Positions 12,394 through 24,282 of a stretch of 64,000 bases of DNA are shown one piece after another. The notes below the pieces were generated by a model. That model searched no databases. It worked only from the letters and a program-made list of their open reading frames with translations, and was not told where the DNA came from. Source of the DNA: Silene conica (taxonomy: Eukaryota > Streptophyta > Magnoliopsida > Caryophyllales > Caryophyllaceae); assembly GCA_029255685.2 (NCBI GenBank), contig CM055319.2:12572747-12636746 (forward strand). The letters run 5' to 3'. Every line of letters begins with the position of its first letter. Positions within the stretch are counted from its first letter, which is position 1. A program made the position numbers and the translations under genes.

Positions 12394-13219
12394 GCCACTT
12401 GTTGTCACCAACACATAACATAATCACATAGTCTCACATGTATACTCCAACATAAATCTCATCATGTGAAGTACACTACTCATAATCACTTATCATAAAT
12501 TCACTTACATCCAACATCATCATGCTTTACTCATATATACATCTCATACAAGCATACATGCATATTCATCAACTATGAAGGTTCAGCGGTCAACTTAAGA
12601 CATAGCCTAAACATAACATACTTTTACATTCACTAACTCGGTTTTTAGCTCATAAACCATAACTCAGGTGTAACTAAAACACATATTCAGCAGTATCTAA
12701 CATTGTACCATAACGCAGGCAAGTTAGACACAAACAATCATCACTACATGGAAGATGACATATGACGACTCCATTACACGACAACATCAAGTCTACTTAG
12801 TCTCAGCCACTTGTTGTCACCAACACATAACATGTAATCATATAGTCTCACATGTATACTCCAACATAAATCTCATCATGTGAAGTACACTACTCATAAT
12901 CACTTATCATAAATTCACTTACATCCAACATCATCATGCTTTACTCATATATACATCTCATACAAGCATACATGCATATTCGTCAACTATGAAGGTTCAG
13001 CGGTCAACTTAAGACATAGCCTAAACATAGCATACTTTCACATTCACTAACTCGGTTTTTAGCTCATAAACCATAACTCAGGAGTAACTAAAACACATAT
13101 TCAGCAGTATCTAACACTGTACCATAACGCAGGCAAGTTAGACACAAACAATCATCACTACATGGAAGATGCATGGCATATGACGACTCCATTATACGAC
13201 AACATCAAGTCTACTTGGT
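12394..13219. repeat. tandem duplication, unit about 411 bp, inside solo LTR A
   Basis: The block from AGCCACTTGTTGTCACC at 12394 is repeated from 12805 and runs to about 13219. The copies differ by a few substitutions and small insertions. Each contains GGTTCAGCGGTCAACTTAAG, the complement of the motif amplified as short repeats in element B. Confidence 0.9.
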
Positions 13220-14207
13220 CTCAGCGAATACAATCCCCTGGTGAAGACAAACCGATATACGGTCCTATTCTAAATTTGGCTAGACTCTCGAGGTATAATC
13301 CTTCCCCGATTCGACAAGTATCCGCAACGCAGGATACCTCCAAGACTCGAACTAGCTAGGAACGAGATACCCTCTAAGTCGGGCGGACAATTTGAAACCT
13401 GACCGGAAATACCTATCGACGGTCATACCAAGACTTAACACAGTCATGGTGAGAACAAGAGTCATATAACAGCTCATAGTATAACCTCCACATGCATTAC
13501 ACAACACATCACCCCAAGATGTAGTGTTCTAGTGAATCACCATAAAACAGGGACTTAAACTCAATCAACAGTTCTACTATTCCAGTTCTAAGATTCCACT
13601 CAACCCCTAACCAATTTGGGAAACCATTTGAGGTGAGAGCCGGTTTCCCTTCCGGTTACCCGGCCGGGGGGTCTTTCTCCTCAAACCAATTTCCGAACCC
13701 GGTGTAAGAGCCATCCAAAGTTCTTGGACTTCAAACAAGCATAACATTCGTATGAATACACAACCAAGCATTCAATACCAAATATAATCTTAGCATGTAA
13801 TTCAAGGAAACAAGTAATACGAAATACTTGAGATTTATATAATTCAAGCCCATACATTAAATGTGAAATAGTAACGGAAGCTCAATAAAAGCCTTATATC
13901 AAATACCAATGATTAGATTCATGAAAATAAGCTTACAACTTCCTAATATACATATTAGATATGTTATTACTCAAGTGATATTTTATTTCGCGATAAAACA
14001 ACGGATGACTATTTAATATCGAGCATACGATTAACTAACACGAAATGAGCGTATGTTCGGTTAATGAATATCATACCACATAAATATACATATCCATCCA
14101 AGTAATTTAATCATGTCACATCACTTAAAACATGCTAAAACAAATGGGTAACAATCACCCAAAATAGCCCACAAACAATTAACGAACAAAAGCTACAGCG
14201 GCAACGT

Positions 14208-14241
14208 GCGCAGCCTGCGCAATAAATGGCGCAGCCTGCGC
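14208..14241. repeat. paired GCGCAGCCTGCGC boxes, 21 bp apart, in solo LTR A
   Basis: The 13-bp near-palindrome GCGCAGCCTGCGC occurs at 14208-14220 and 14229-14241. The start-to-start step is 21 bp, the same as for the GGTCGACCGACC boxes of elements E and J. The pair is about 1.0 kb from the LTR's 5' end, close to the position of the boxes in related LTR B (about 0.95 kb). Confidence 0.85.
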
Positions 14242-15280
14242 CCATACACGGGTTCAGTTCGTTCCTTCACATTTTCCTGCAATTCGCTAGTTTTTCCTAT
14301 ACTTCGACTAACATTCCTAAGCAACGATTTTGAGCATATATACTACACTAACAGCACATAATCTTCCAAACAATCCCAAGTGGTTCATCCTCATCAATCT
14401 TAAACATAATAAACATGAATTACAAGCAATTAAACCATCAATTAAGCAAGAACTCACAATTGTGATGGGCATACAAAATTCACCAATAAGCTTCACAATT
14501 TCAACCACAACCTCCATAAACATTCTGAACTTACTTCTCAAACATAAACAACATATAAACATGCCCAAATCACCATTGATAAGCACATAAACACATGTCA
14601 CATTAGTATAACAACAAAGACGAGTAATCTCATCACGGTCACCTTAACAAGCGTCTTTACCACTAGCTTCTTTCACCACAAAGGAGTCCTTCTCCAAGTC
14701 TTCCAAATCAACACCTCAAAACAAAAGAAATACGGATTAAAGCTTAATCTCGAATTTACCCCAAAACAGCCCGAAATTCGAGTTAAATGATTCTCAAATT
14801 GAAAGAGATAGATGCGACGGGAATGAGACAAAGAATGCGTAGGAGAAAACCTTACCTTAAACGGAATTGAATTGAGATCGGAGTGAGCAATTTAGTGAAT
14901 TGTAAAATAAGAGAATGAAGAAGATGAAGTAAATCTTATTTTGATTCCTTTGAGCTTGGAAAACAAGTAAATGGGGGTTTGTGAGGAAATGAAGGGGAAG
15001 TTTCCTCAACACTTGCTTTTATCTTACTTTTGTGAGTCGGGTTTGAATTAAGTTACTCGGGGTTTTATTAAACAGAATGCCAAAGGATCTTTTTACATCT
15101 TAAGACGATATAATCACAAGACGGAACTTATACGCTATTTTTATAATCTAAGCGTACGAATTTTAAATAAAAAATATTATCTTTCCGAAAATTACTTTAA
15201 TTTATTTAAAATACGGTTTATGAAAATAAGGGATGTTACAAAAACCCTCCAAGTTAAAGAGAATGACTCATACTTGTTAA

Positions 15281-15360
15281 TAGGGGTGTAACCGAGCCGG
15301 TTTAAACTCGAACTCGTTTGAGCTTGGAATCGGATAGGAAATCTGAGCTTAAGTTCAAAA
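15281..15360. repeat. 80-bp insertion flanked by a 13-bp duplication
   Basis: TCATACTTGTTAA is present at 15268-15280 and again at 15361-15373. The 80 bp between them start TAGGGGTGTAACCGAGCCGG (compare 10028) and end TTCAAAA. The long duplication and A-rich end suggest insertion by target-primed reverse transcription, or a truncated derivative of the repeat at 10028. Confidence 0.65.
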
Positions 15361-15389
15361 TCATACTTGTTAACTTTATCACTATCAAG

Positions 15390-15709
15390 TTTTTATGATA
15401 AAAGTATTGTTTGTCTGGAGAACAGGGTACAGTTTCTGTTATAAAGTTGTTGCGAGTTTGTTACAATAAAACAGATACAAGTTAGTTAATTTGACGGGAA
15501 AACAACTAACTCTCTTGTATATAAGCAATCATTGTTAAAGTTATAATTCTTAGATCATTTTTCTATAAGCGTTTTCTTTCTCTCAAATCAACCTCTCTGT
15601 AATCTTTCCACAATACATTCAATGAAATATTATTCAAATTATTTCTTCCTCTTGGAATTCCGATTATATTTTGCTAGGTTTTTCAAATTATTCATGATTC
15701 CTTATATCA
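15390..15709 (+). repeat. 5' LTR of element F
   Basis: It aligns along its length with 33438-33758, for example at GTACAGTTTCTGTTATAAAG, GGGAAAACAACTAACTC and TTTTGCTAGGTTT, and ends TTATATCA like the 3' copy. Many substitutions separate the two. Confidence 0.88.
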
Positions 15710-15962
15710 ATTAGTATTATAGTTCTTTCCTAGATTCTCTTGATAAAAAATGGCCCCAAGAAACTCGAAATACTCTGATAATGTAGTTGATGAAGTGTGA
15801 CACCCGTCGTTGAGGGGTGCCAAAGATAAGATTTATAAAACCTCGGCTTAAGACTAGATAGCGTAAGTCAAGGGTCGAACCACAGAGAGGTGGGGAGTGT
15901 TTATTGTTTAAGGTCAATGTTTTTAGGGTAACAATTTAGGGGGTTTGAATTGGTTGTCACTA

Positions 15963-18900
15963 TGTAACACCCCCATTTATTGAAGAGCCTTTAGCAAGAC
16001 ATTCTCAAATAAATAGAGCTGTTACCATCTCGGAATGTCCGAGGTAGTGAATAACAAAGTAAAATAACCAAAGTACTTTATACGAAACTGATAAAATTTA
16101 AACTTTTGGTTATTACAGTTACTACATAACGGAAAAGAAATTACAACTGATGACTTCTCTAGATGTGATATAATTCTAAGTCGGTCCAAAGTATGCATCT
16201 CACATTCCTGCCCCAGCTCCTAGCTCATCTGTCTCTGACCTTTAGATTCTACTCCCCATTCCGGATCATCGTAGGTGCACACGAATACACTGTCAACCTC
16301 GCGGTTGAGTAGGAAAACACAATAATAAATAATGCAACAATGATAATATGCAAATGCAATGATATGCTCGAGCTCAATCTCAATCTCATTCTCAATCACA
16401 AATCTCAATCTCAAACCCGTAACACCCAGCCATACCGAACCTCCCGGCAGACTATAATCGGCCGTCGCCGAACACCAGCATAACAGCTGAGGTCACCAGG
16501 TCTAGTCCTGCAGAACTAGCCTGGGCCCAATAATATCTCATCATCTCAAATCCGTATCCAATGCATATGTCATGCTCATGAATGCAACAATAATAGTAAT
16601 CATACTTATGAATGCAACAGTAATAATAATTACTCATAATCATATACCATCCTCATATCATTCATTCTCATTATCTATATCATACACCCAACATCCATTC
16701 ATAACACATAACAGTAGTGTAGTGACAGTGTAACCTACTTGGATAACAATATAGTCCAGAAACAAGCCAGCGAGTAAATAGAATAATGCCACTTCAAAAT
16801 CGTCACCTAACAATATAATATACGTAATTACTAACTAATACAATTATACAACTAATATAATATATCTAGTATTCAATTAATTATTTAAATAGTATATCAC
16901 GCGTAACGAGACCGTATTAATATGACTACTTCAATTAAATACTCAAACATAGAAATATCATCGAACTATTGATCACCGTCACATTCTCGTATAATAAAAT
17001 TTACTTAACGATTTAATAAATAAATACCATGAACAAAGTTACTAATCATAACATGTCTACACTAACAACATTATGACAATAATATACTAAATGATAGTCA
17101 TCACTTAATTACATTTATAAATACTACTAACTTATACTAATAATACTACCATGAATAATAACAACATTAGTAGTAGTAGTAATAATAATTAGAATAATAC
17201 ACAAGCAATGACAACAACAAAGAATACTAATAATATTGATAATAATAATAATAATCATAATGTTAATATCAAGTATCAATATACAAAACAGCCCACGACA
17301 ACCGACCCATACAACACAAAGTGACTCATGACAGCCCCCCTTACAACAGCCCCATCGACAACTTTTATGCCGCCATAACCACCACCAACCATGGTGGCTG
17401 CCACCCCTGCCCACAGTGCACCACCAGACACCACCCAAAGACCCTGACTCGAATATATAGGCCATCGATTACCCCTACAAAAGCCACGGCAGGAACAACC
17501 ATTCGCATACGAGCAGAATAACGGGTCTATTGCAGCCCTTTTATCGACACTACTACCACCAGCCCGGTCCCCGACAACCCCCACCACTTGACCCAACCTA
17601 AACTATGTACTATCCACTACAACTTCCATGCATTGGGCACCACTAGGAGCCACCACGGTAGCCACCACAACAACGGTAAACAGCCTGCACACACGGTGTA
17701 CTATGTTTTCTCAGAAACCGCCTGAACACCCCTCCTTCTCTCGTCTATTTCTCTCACCACCATGCCCCACACCACCTCCAGCCACCACCGTTGTCACCAC
17801 TGACTCACGGTGGTTCCAGGGGTGGTACCATCTCCTCTCGTCTCACCTAAAACCACCGCAAAACCATCACCAAACCCTCCTGCCAACACGCTGTAACTAC
17901 CCTATTCTTCACTATTTTTAACGCCATTAACAGTCCCTTTTTGGTGTTGTTTCAGCCACCACTACTCACCCTAAAACCACCCATATAATCTACTAACATC
18001 CTATTACCGCTAACCATAGACTCGTGCTTAAAAACAAATCAAAACAGTAGTCGAATTAATATAAAAGAACACGAAAACAATGGTATCAAAACGCCCGAAA
18101 CAGAGTGTTAAAACTTAGCTACTGCCGACTTTTAGGGTAGTTTTTGTAGCAGCTATGGTGGTTCTAGGATGGTCTAAATATGATAAACATGTCATATATA
18201 CTATAATGATTACTCAAAACAACAGTACTCTTAGTCAGAAATCTGATAAAAGGCGTAAACAACTCACAAATAACTTATGCTGCGCAAGTATGAAGACGAC
18301 TATGGTGACGGTTGTTCTTTGTTGGTGTCCTTCTCTTTCGTGGTTCTCACGGGGCCATGGTGGTGCTTTCATTTCGTTGGTGAAGGGAGGTAGTCGGAGA
18401 TGGAGGCTAGGGTTTTTACGAGATAAGAGGCAGATAATCCATATGAGGAATGTTGAATGTCGATGTGTGTGTGTTTGAGAGGTTAGGGTTAGGGTTAGGG
18501 TTTCACATTGTATTAGGTGGATATGTCGATGGTTTAAACCCTAACCCAAGTCCAAGCCTATTACCAATGGTCCATCACGCAACTCGAGATATTCTAACAC
18601 GTTCTCGACTCGTAACTTAAAATTAGCAAGCACATACGTTAAGTTATACTAATTAAACCATACAATTTAGTAGTAGTAAATATTAATTAAATCAATATTT
18701 AAATTATCAGCACTTACATAAGAATATATAAAGATTAGGATTTAAATATAATTATGACTTAAATAAATAAATAAATAAATATAAATAAATAAATAAATAT
18801 ATAAAGAAATAAATAATTGAATTTAAGTATAGATGAGAAGTAAATATAAAAACAAGAAATATATTTAATTATAAATATATCATTAAGAATTAAAGAAATA

Positions 18901-19091
18901 CGAATGAAACGTCATTTTATGAAATAATCGTCAAATATAAAAATGATTATGAAATACGAAATAATCGTAGAAATACAATTTATAAAATAATAACAGTTTA
19001 TGTAAAGTACTTTATAAACAATCCCTTTGAAATACTTGTATAAAACACGGTTTGACTGCCGTTGACCGAGGCTAAAATACGGGGTATTACA
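15963..19091 (-). mobile_element. solo LTR D (3.1 kb), same family as element C
   Basis: It starts TGTAACACCCCC and ends GGGGTATTACA. It is flanked by the exact duplication CACTA (15958-15962, 19092-19096). The other LTR of element E shows the empty site GTCACTAAGTC near 27480. Its first 500 bp are the reverse complement of the 3' part of the LTR at 55245-57663 (CTCGGAATGTCCGAGG, ACCTCGCGGTTGAGTAGG, CGGCAGACTATAATCGG). Short proline-, histidine- or glycine-rich ORFs inside (17127-17921) are not proteins. It includes AAAT-type microsatellites near 18766 and a triple TTAGGG near 18483. Confidence 0.95.
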
Positions 19092-19161
19092 CACTAAGTC
19101 TAGAATAAAAGACAATAAAACAAGAAAATAAGAATAAAATAAAACTTATAATAAAAAGGAT

Positions 19162-20659
19162 TGTTGAGTAATATATTCTATATGATTAATATATTGTTTT
19201 TTGTTTTAATAATGACAAGTCTAGGGGATTATATTTTATATACATATGCGTGTAATCGTGCATTTAAGTGTACAGTTAATTGTAGAGCGAAGATCATAGC
19301 TTATTAAAGTATAGATTCAATCAAGGATTGAAGAAAGATCAAACTCATGTCAAGTGTCAAGTCTTTTTGAAGATTTACAAGACAAAAGTTTTATTACAAC
19401 ATCAAGAGTTCTTAAGTTATAGATCATTCCTATAACTATCGAAGAAATGAGATTTGCGTGATATAAGTCAAGGCGTGAAGATTTATGCGTACTATTAATA
19501 TATTATTATATATTAATTTAGTAATCTTATAAACGGTTTTAAAATAGAAATATTCTTTAGTTAAACAAGAATTAAAATATTTATCTTATGAGGTAAATAT
19601 TAAATCTAAAATACTAAGGACTTTATTTTAACCGTTATTGTCAAAATTCAAATTCCTAGGGAAACGTGCTTCGAGAAATATGTCTCGAAGAACGTGATCT
19701 ATGAAACGTGCGTTGGGAGTCGTGCGTGGAGAAGCGTGTATCACGTTTTCCTACACGATTTCTAATACGTTTCATATTGTCTTTATGGTTAATTAAATAA
19801 ATAAATTTGTTTATTTAATCTACTTAAAGATTGACTAGGATTTGATTAATAATATAATTTATTATATTATTTACAAGGATTAGAAATTGATTCAAAATAG
19901 GATTGTATATTTTATGGTATAAGATATTTCCTAAGTCTAATAGGATTATGGAAATATTATCTTATGTCTTAATTTAATATTATCTTAATAGAATCCTTTC
20001 CTAAACCAAATAAGATTAAGTTTTAAATATTACCTAGAATTAGTATTCTAGACAAAGTAATATTCCTAAACTATCTAGGATTCAACCTAGATCTAAATTA
20101 GTATATATACATACTACATCACACGTCCAAGACTCAAGAATTCACACGCCTCACGCTCAAAGAGAAAGAACCGAACGATACCTCACGTACGTCTCGATAT
20201 TCGTGCTAATCATTGTCAAATCTCGTAATCAAGACTACAAACATTGAAGAACATTCATTCGTTCAAAATCGTTGAAACACAAGAAGCTGTTGAAGATTTC
20301 ATCTTATTTATTTAAGATAGATTCGAGTATATAGCGGTACTCATTGTAAGCAAGTATTTAACGGTACTTGTCGTAGCTAGATATTTAACGGTATCAACTA
20401 ACATCAAAGTTGTACGAGTTGGGTTGATAAAATTGTAATCCGGAGAAGGTACTAATTTTATTAATCGAGAATAGTGGACGTAGGTTTCGATTTGTGAAAC
20501 TGAACCACTTCAAAAGATCGTGTCTCCTTATTTTATCGTTCTTACTCGTTACTAGCTATTACTTCGTCACAACAACTCACATCGAAGAAGAATCGAAAAA
20601 GTTGGCATACTCAATTCTACCCCCCCTTCTTGAGTATATCTAGGTCAATAGACTCTTCA
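19162..20659. mobile_element. solo LTR M (1498 bp, probably copia/SIRE-type)
   Basis: It begins TGTTGAGTAATATA and ends GACTCTTCA, with the exact duplication AGGAT on both sides (19157-19161, 20660-20664). The uninterrupted site is visible near 27548 in the other LTR. A pyrimidine-rich string (TCTACCCCCCCTTCTTGAG) near 20620 is reminiscent of the 3' end of Sirevirus-type LTRs, so the clade is a guess. There is no coding sequence. Several ACGTG cores cluster at 19664-19747. Confidence 0.88.
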
Positions 20660-21028
20660 AGGATGCTAGGATGTTCGGGTAGTAAAAAGCTACGATGGTG
20701 TAAATCCTAAGTCAACATGTATTGCAGTCGCGTAAGGGGTGTAACATATCCTTTCGGTCTATGGTATCTAATAGCTCCTTTCAGCCTATGCTATTAGTTC
20801 CTAGGTTTCACAATTATTGGGTGTCAACAATAAGGGTGATTCCTAATCTCTAGGTCACTTACCTTTCAGTCTTAAGTAACCTAGCCATCTTAAAACGTAA
20901 ACCAATGCCCTTCCCGTATCTTTCAACCTTGGGTAAGTCATTACTAACATCCTACAAGTCTCCTTTCAGTCTCATTGTAGGTTATTATAGTCGACGAAAT
21001 AAAACAGAACTGAAAACATACGCGGTTT

Positions 21029-21784
21029 GGTCGACCGACCAGCTACTCCGGTCGACCGACTAAACACCTAGGTCGACCGACCAGTTAAGCCGGTCGGCCG
21101 ACCCAAGTCTGCTACAGGCAGTCTCGGGTTTCGCACCATCTACGCATATTACTCCCTACATCCTAACATATGTAATTAGCTACTCATGGATACTGAAATA
21201 ACAACAATAACATTAAAGAAAACAGAATTCATGATGAGCATTAATCTAAGCATGCAATAACAACAAAGGCTTTGGGATTCTAACTTAAACCGGATACTAG
21301 CAATTCTAAGACAAGAACAATTGATAAATTGAAATTGGAATAAGAATTACCGGAATTAAGGATTAGGGCAGAAAAGAACAAGCTTTTATTGAATCCGTGC
21401 GGAAAGATTAATTGAACAATGAATAAAAACTAAAAGAATAATGTTTGAATAATAGAAAATAACTATTGTATACTAATGATATGCTAAGACTTGATAATAA
21501 GATAGTAGAGGATAAACTAAAACTGGATTAAGAACTTGATACTAAATTACTAGATGGTGTGCTAGATTAATAACCCTAATCCCGAAATTAGCTTAAGTAG
21601 GCGGAAATAATAAGTTTCCTAATGACCTAATCACGCGAGTGGGCTTTGCGGAAAACTCTGAGTCTGCGCTCTAGTCGACCGACCATGTGATGAGGTCGGT
21701 CGACCTCTTGTCGGGCTTGGTGGACTTCTGATTTTAAGATAGCAGTCTTCAGGTCGACCGACTTAGGTAGTAGGTCGGTCGACC
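21029..21784. repeat. phased GGTCGACCGACC boxes in the 3' LTR of E
   Basis: Boxes start at 21029, 21050, 21071 and 21092, a run of four at exact 21-bp steps; the last is the palindrome GGTCGGCCGACC. Inverted pairs follow at 21673/21694 and 21752/21773, also 21 bp apart. Each inverted pair can form a hairpin with an approximately 12-bp stem and 9-nt loop. The spacers are unrelated to each other. Confidence 0.95.
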
Positions 21785-22712
21785 CACTTTCCTGTACGTC
21801 AGTCTTGATTTTGCCTTGGTTTGACTTTGTGGTACTTGGTTCGCGACTTGAGTTGACTTTTCCTTACTCCATGGTTATGAAAAATCCCGAGGGCACAAAT
21901 TTGGTATAAAATCGTCCCTTTTCCGCATAATTCTGCAAAAGAGCATAAAAATACGAAAGTAGACAATTGTTGGGAAATAAAGACTAAAACATAGTAAATG
22001 AGCGACAAAATGCGTGTAAAAATAGATGTAAAACATCATAAAATAGACACGCATCAAATTCCCAAAACCAAACCTTGTTTGCCCTCAAGCAAGAAATAGA
22101 CTCGATCTTAACTAATGGAACGATTTCAATCTCAGAGCGAAATTTACATGTAAGCCTAAACCAATGCCGAGTACAAAATGAGAGAGCATTCAAATCATGC
22201 AAACGAATTATGGTGTTGTCAAACTTGCAAAAATAAAGACTATAAAGACTTTACACCATGGACTCTCGCGGTACGCTCGAGACACTCATAAAGAAAAAGG
22301 TGAGTATATGTAAAAGATAGAAAGAAGTATATTGTAAGGACACTCACCTAACTACGACCCATGAAAACATGCCTGCAATCTAACATGAACAAGAATTCTA
22401 CAACTATGTTTAGACACACTTATTAAGCGACTTAGATATATGCAATTGGGGTAATGAAAGTTATGTGAGGTGAAGGGTAAAAAGTGGTTAAGATGTTTTT
22501 GGATTTGTGGGGTTAGTAGCCAAGCTAGTAAAACCGATTCCCAACAACATATTTCACAACTTTTGATATTAAGAAAGTGCTTTTTTTTTGTAGCACAACT
22601 CCCACATTATATATAAGAAAGGACTCCCAAATATTTTGAATGAAGTACGGGAGTGATAACATATAAAAGAAAGGGATTTCAGAACGAATTTTGAATTCTG
22701 ACCCTGTCAGTT

Positions 22713-24044
22713 GGTCGACCGACTTGAGGGTGCGGTCGGTCGACTGACTTTACTGTACATTTGATTTTTTTCGTTTTTCTTTTCTTTCTTTCTTTTTCTT
22801 TCTTTTTCTGTTCTTTTTCTTTTCTTGCTTTCTTTTTCTGAATTTTTCTGTTCTTTTTCTTTTCTTGCTTTCTTTCTTTCTTTTCTCTTTTTGCTCAAGA
22901 TAGCATACAAACCAAGATGCCTCAAAAAATAAACCAAAAACTACAAATACTAGCTTGAAAGGGTAGGCTAAGTATGGGATGTAGTTTTGGGGGAATAAAA
23001 AGGCAATTTTGGCTATGTAAGGCTTATGGGTAAATAAGAGAGAAGGGATCCCAAATGCACGTACCAAGACTCACAAAACGAGATAGTAAAACAAGTATAT
23101 ACCAATTCAAGTTCATGTTTATGCATATTGATGTAACATGTTCCAAGGGGAGTACTACTCACATCCTAGACAACTGGTTTAAGAATGAAATCAGGAAATA
23201 AACTCTAAAAACTCAGAATGTATAGTAGGTTGCCAAGGTATAAGTCAAGTCTCAAGATATACAAATTGACAAAAAACTCGTAGATATGCAAAAGACTCTC
23301 ATACTAAAACAAGTTGACAAGGCAAGGCAAAGGCATAAACATGTAAGATAGCAAAGATCATCCTTGAAATACTCTCGTTCCGACTCGACCTATATGCTAA
23401 AATAAACGTGCATTTTTTGGAATTTTCGAAATATTTCTATTTTTTGGATTTTTGTATATGCAAGGAAATTAAAGAAAAGAACGATGCAATACAGAAATGC
23501 AATAAACGTGTGACAGAAAATGCAATGGAACAATGCATGTGACACGAAACTATTCCCCAAACCAACCCGCACAATGTCCCCATTGTGCATTAGCCTAAGT
23601 AAAGGTTTCATAAAATTAAAGGAAAAAATGCAAGAAAATAAAACCAAGGAAAATGGAAAGAACTCACTGGATTTTTGAGCGCATGGGAAACCTCCCCAAA
23701 CCAGCGTGAGCTAGGAGGTTTCGGTGGCCAGCAGTGCCACTCCAAGTACCTGAAAAATTCAAACAAAGAAAGACCTTTTTCGGGGACTAAGCATGTTTTG
23801 GGTGATGTATAATGAATTTGAAGGTTTTAAATAGAAGAAAGAAGGAGCGGAAGTATAAGGGATAAAATAAGGAAAGGACTTCCCTATTACGTTTGCACGC
23901 TTCCCAAGAAAATCACGGACCCGCTCTAACAGGTAAACTGGTCGGTAGACCCCTCTCCCTGGTCGACCGACCAATTGCCAGTCAAACAATACTTCTGGAA
24001 TGCAGAGGTCTGGTCGACCGATTGGTGTTGGTGGTCGGTCGACC
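22713..24044. repeat. phased GGTCGACCGACC box pairs in the internal non-coding region of E
   Basis: Pairs start at 22713/22734, 23940/23961 and 24012/24033, each step 21 bp. Some boxes carry one or two substitutions (GGTCGGTAGACC, GGTCGACCGATT), but the step is kept. They lie between the protease and the 3' LTR. Confidence 0.93.
22763..22893 (-). repeat. 130-nt polypurine stretch (sense strand) in E
   Basis: The plus strand is almost purely T and C, so the element's sense strand is A/G-rich. Lys/Glu-rich translations of this stretch (KEKKRKKEKK-like) are by-products of composition, not proteins. Confidence 0.85.
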
Positions 24045-24282
24045 TAGATTCCTGTACAGTGGCCTTCTTTTTCGGGAGATTAACTTGTATTAACCAAGTT
24101 AACCTTCCCCAAACCTGAAAATTATTATATATGCGCCCAAAACATGCGCAAAAATCCAGAACCAAGTCTAAATGTCTTAACTACGCAATAAAAGCAAAGT
24201 TGTCCTAAAAACTTAAAGCAAAACAAACTGAAAAAGTCTTCACAAAACTGAAAATTGTTTTAAGAAACTAAAACTTGAACAA

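Larger units (their letters stand above)
11811..15240 (-). mobile_element. solo LTR A (large Ty3/gypsy-type LTR)
   Basis: It begins TGTAAAACC at 11811 and ends GGGATGTTACA at 15240, so on the minus strand it runs TGTAACATCCC...GGTTTTACA. The same ends and several internal blocks occur in element B (37400-40263) in the opposite orientation: a 'gaccccccggtcgg' block next to gggaaaccgg, CCTTAAG-type repeats, GGCTAGGAGAAC, and a GCAGCGGAA block near the end. No coding capacity, primer site or second LTR is seen, so it is read as a solo LTR of 3430 bp. Flanks are AAAAC left and AAAAA right, an imperfect 5-bp duplication. It is longer than B partly because of a 411-bp tandem duplication. Confidence 0.8.
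15798..22056 (-). repeat. 3' LTR of element E, split by solo LTRs D and M
   Basis: The pieces 15798-15962, 19097-19161 and 20665-22056 join to the same sequence as 27322-28955. The joins fall exactly at one copy of each target duplication (CACTA and AGGAT). The adjoining internal sequence on the minus strand is GGTTTTGGGAATT, a plausible polypurine tract. Confidence 0.93.

Noticed and set aside
14317..14601. 94- and 86-codon ORFs on opposite strands
   Set aside because: Mirror ORFs inside solo LTR A, hydrophobic or low complexity, no family resemblance.
17127..17921. Overlapping Gly-, Trp-, Pro- and His-rich ORFs on both strands
   Set aside because: They lie inside solo LTR D, in ACC/GGT-rich low-complexity DNA, and resemble no protein family.
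18483..18503. Interstitial telomere repeat
   Set aside because: Only three TTAGGG units inside an LTR; too short, and plant telomeres are usually TTTAGGG.
21029..21103. CRISPR-like array (short repeats with equal-length unique spacers)
   Set aside because: Four 12-bp boxes with 9-bp spacers are far too short, the host is a plant nuclear genome, and no cas genes exist.
22707..23067. Lys/Glu-rich ORFs of 76 and 105 codons
   Set aside because: Produced by the polypurine tract in the non-coding part of element E; no motif and no conservation signal.
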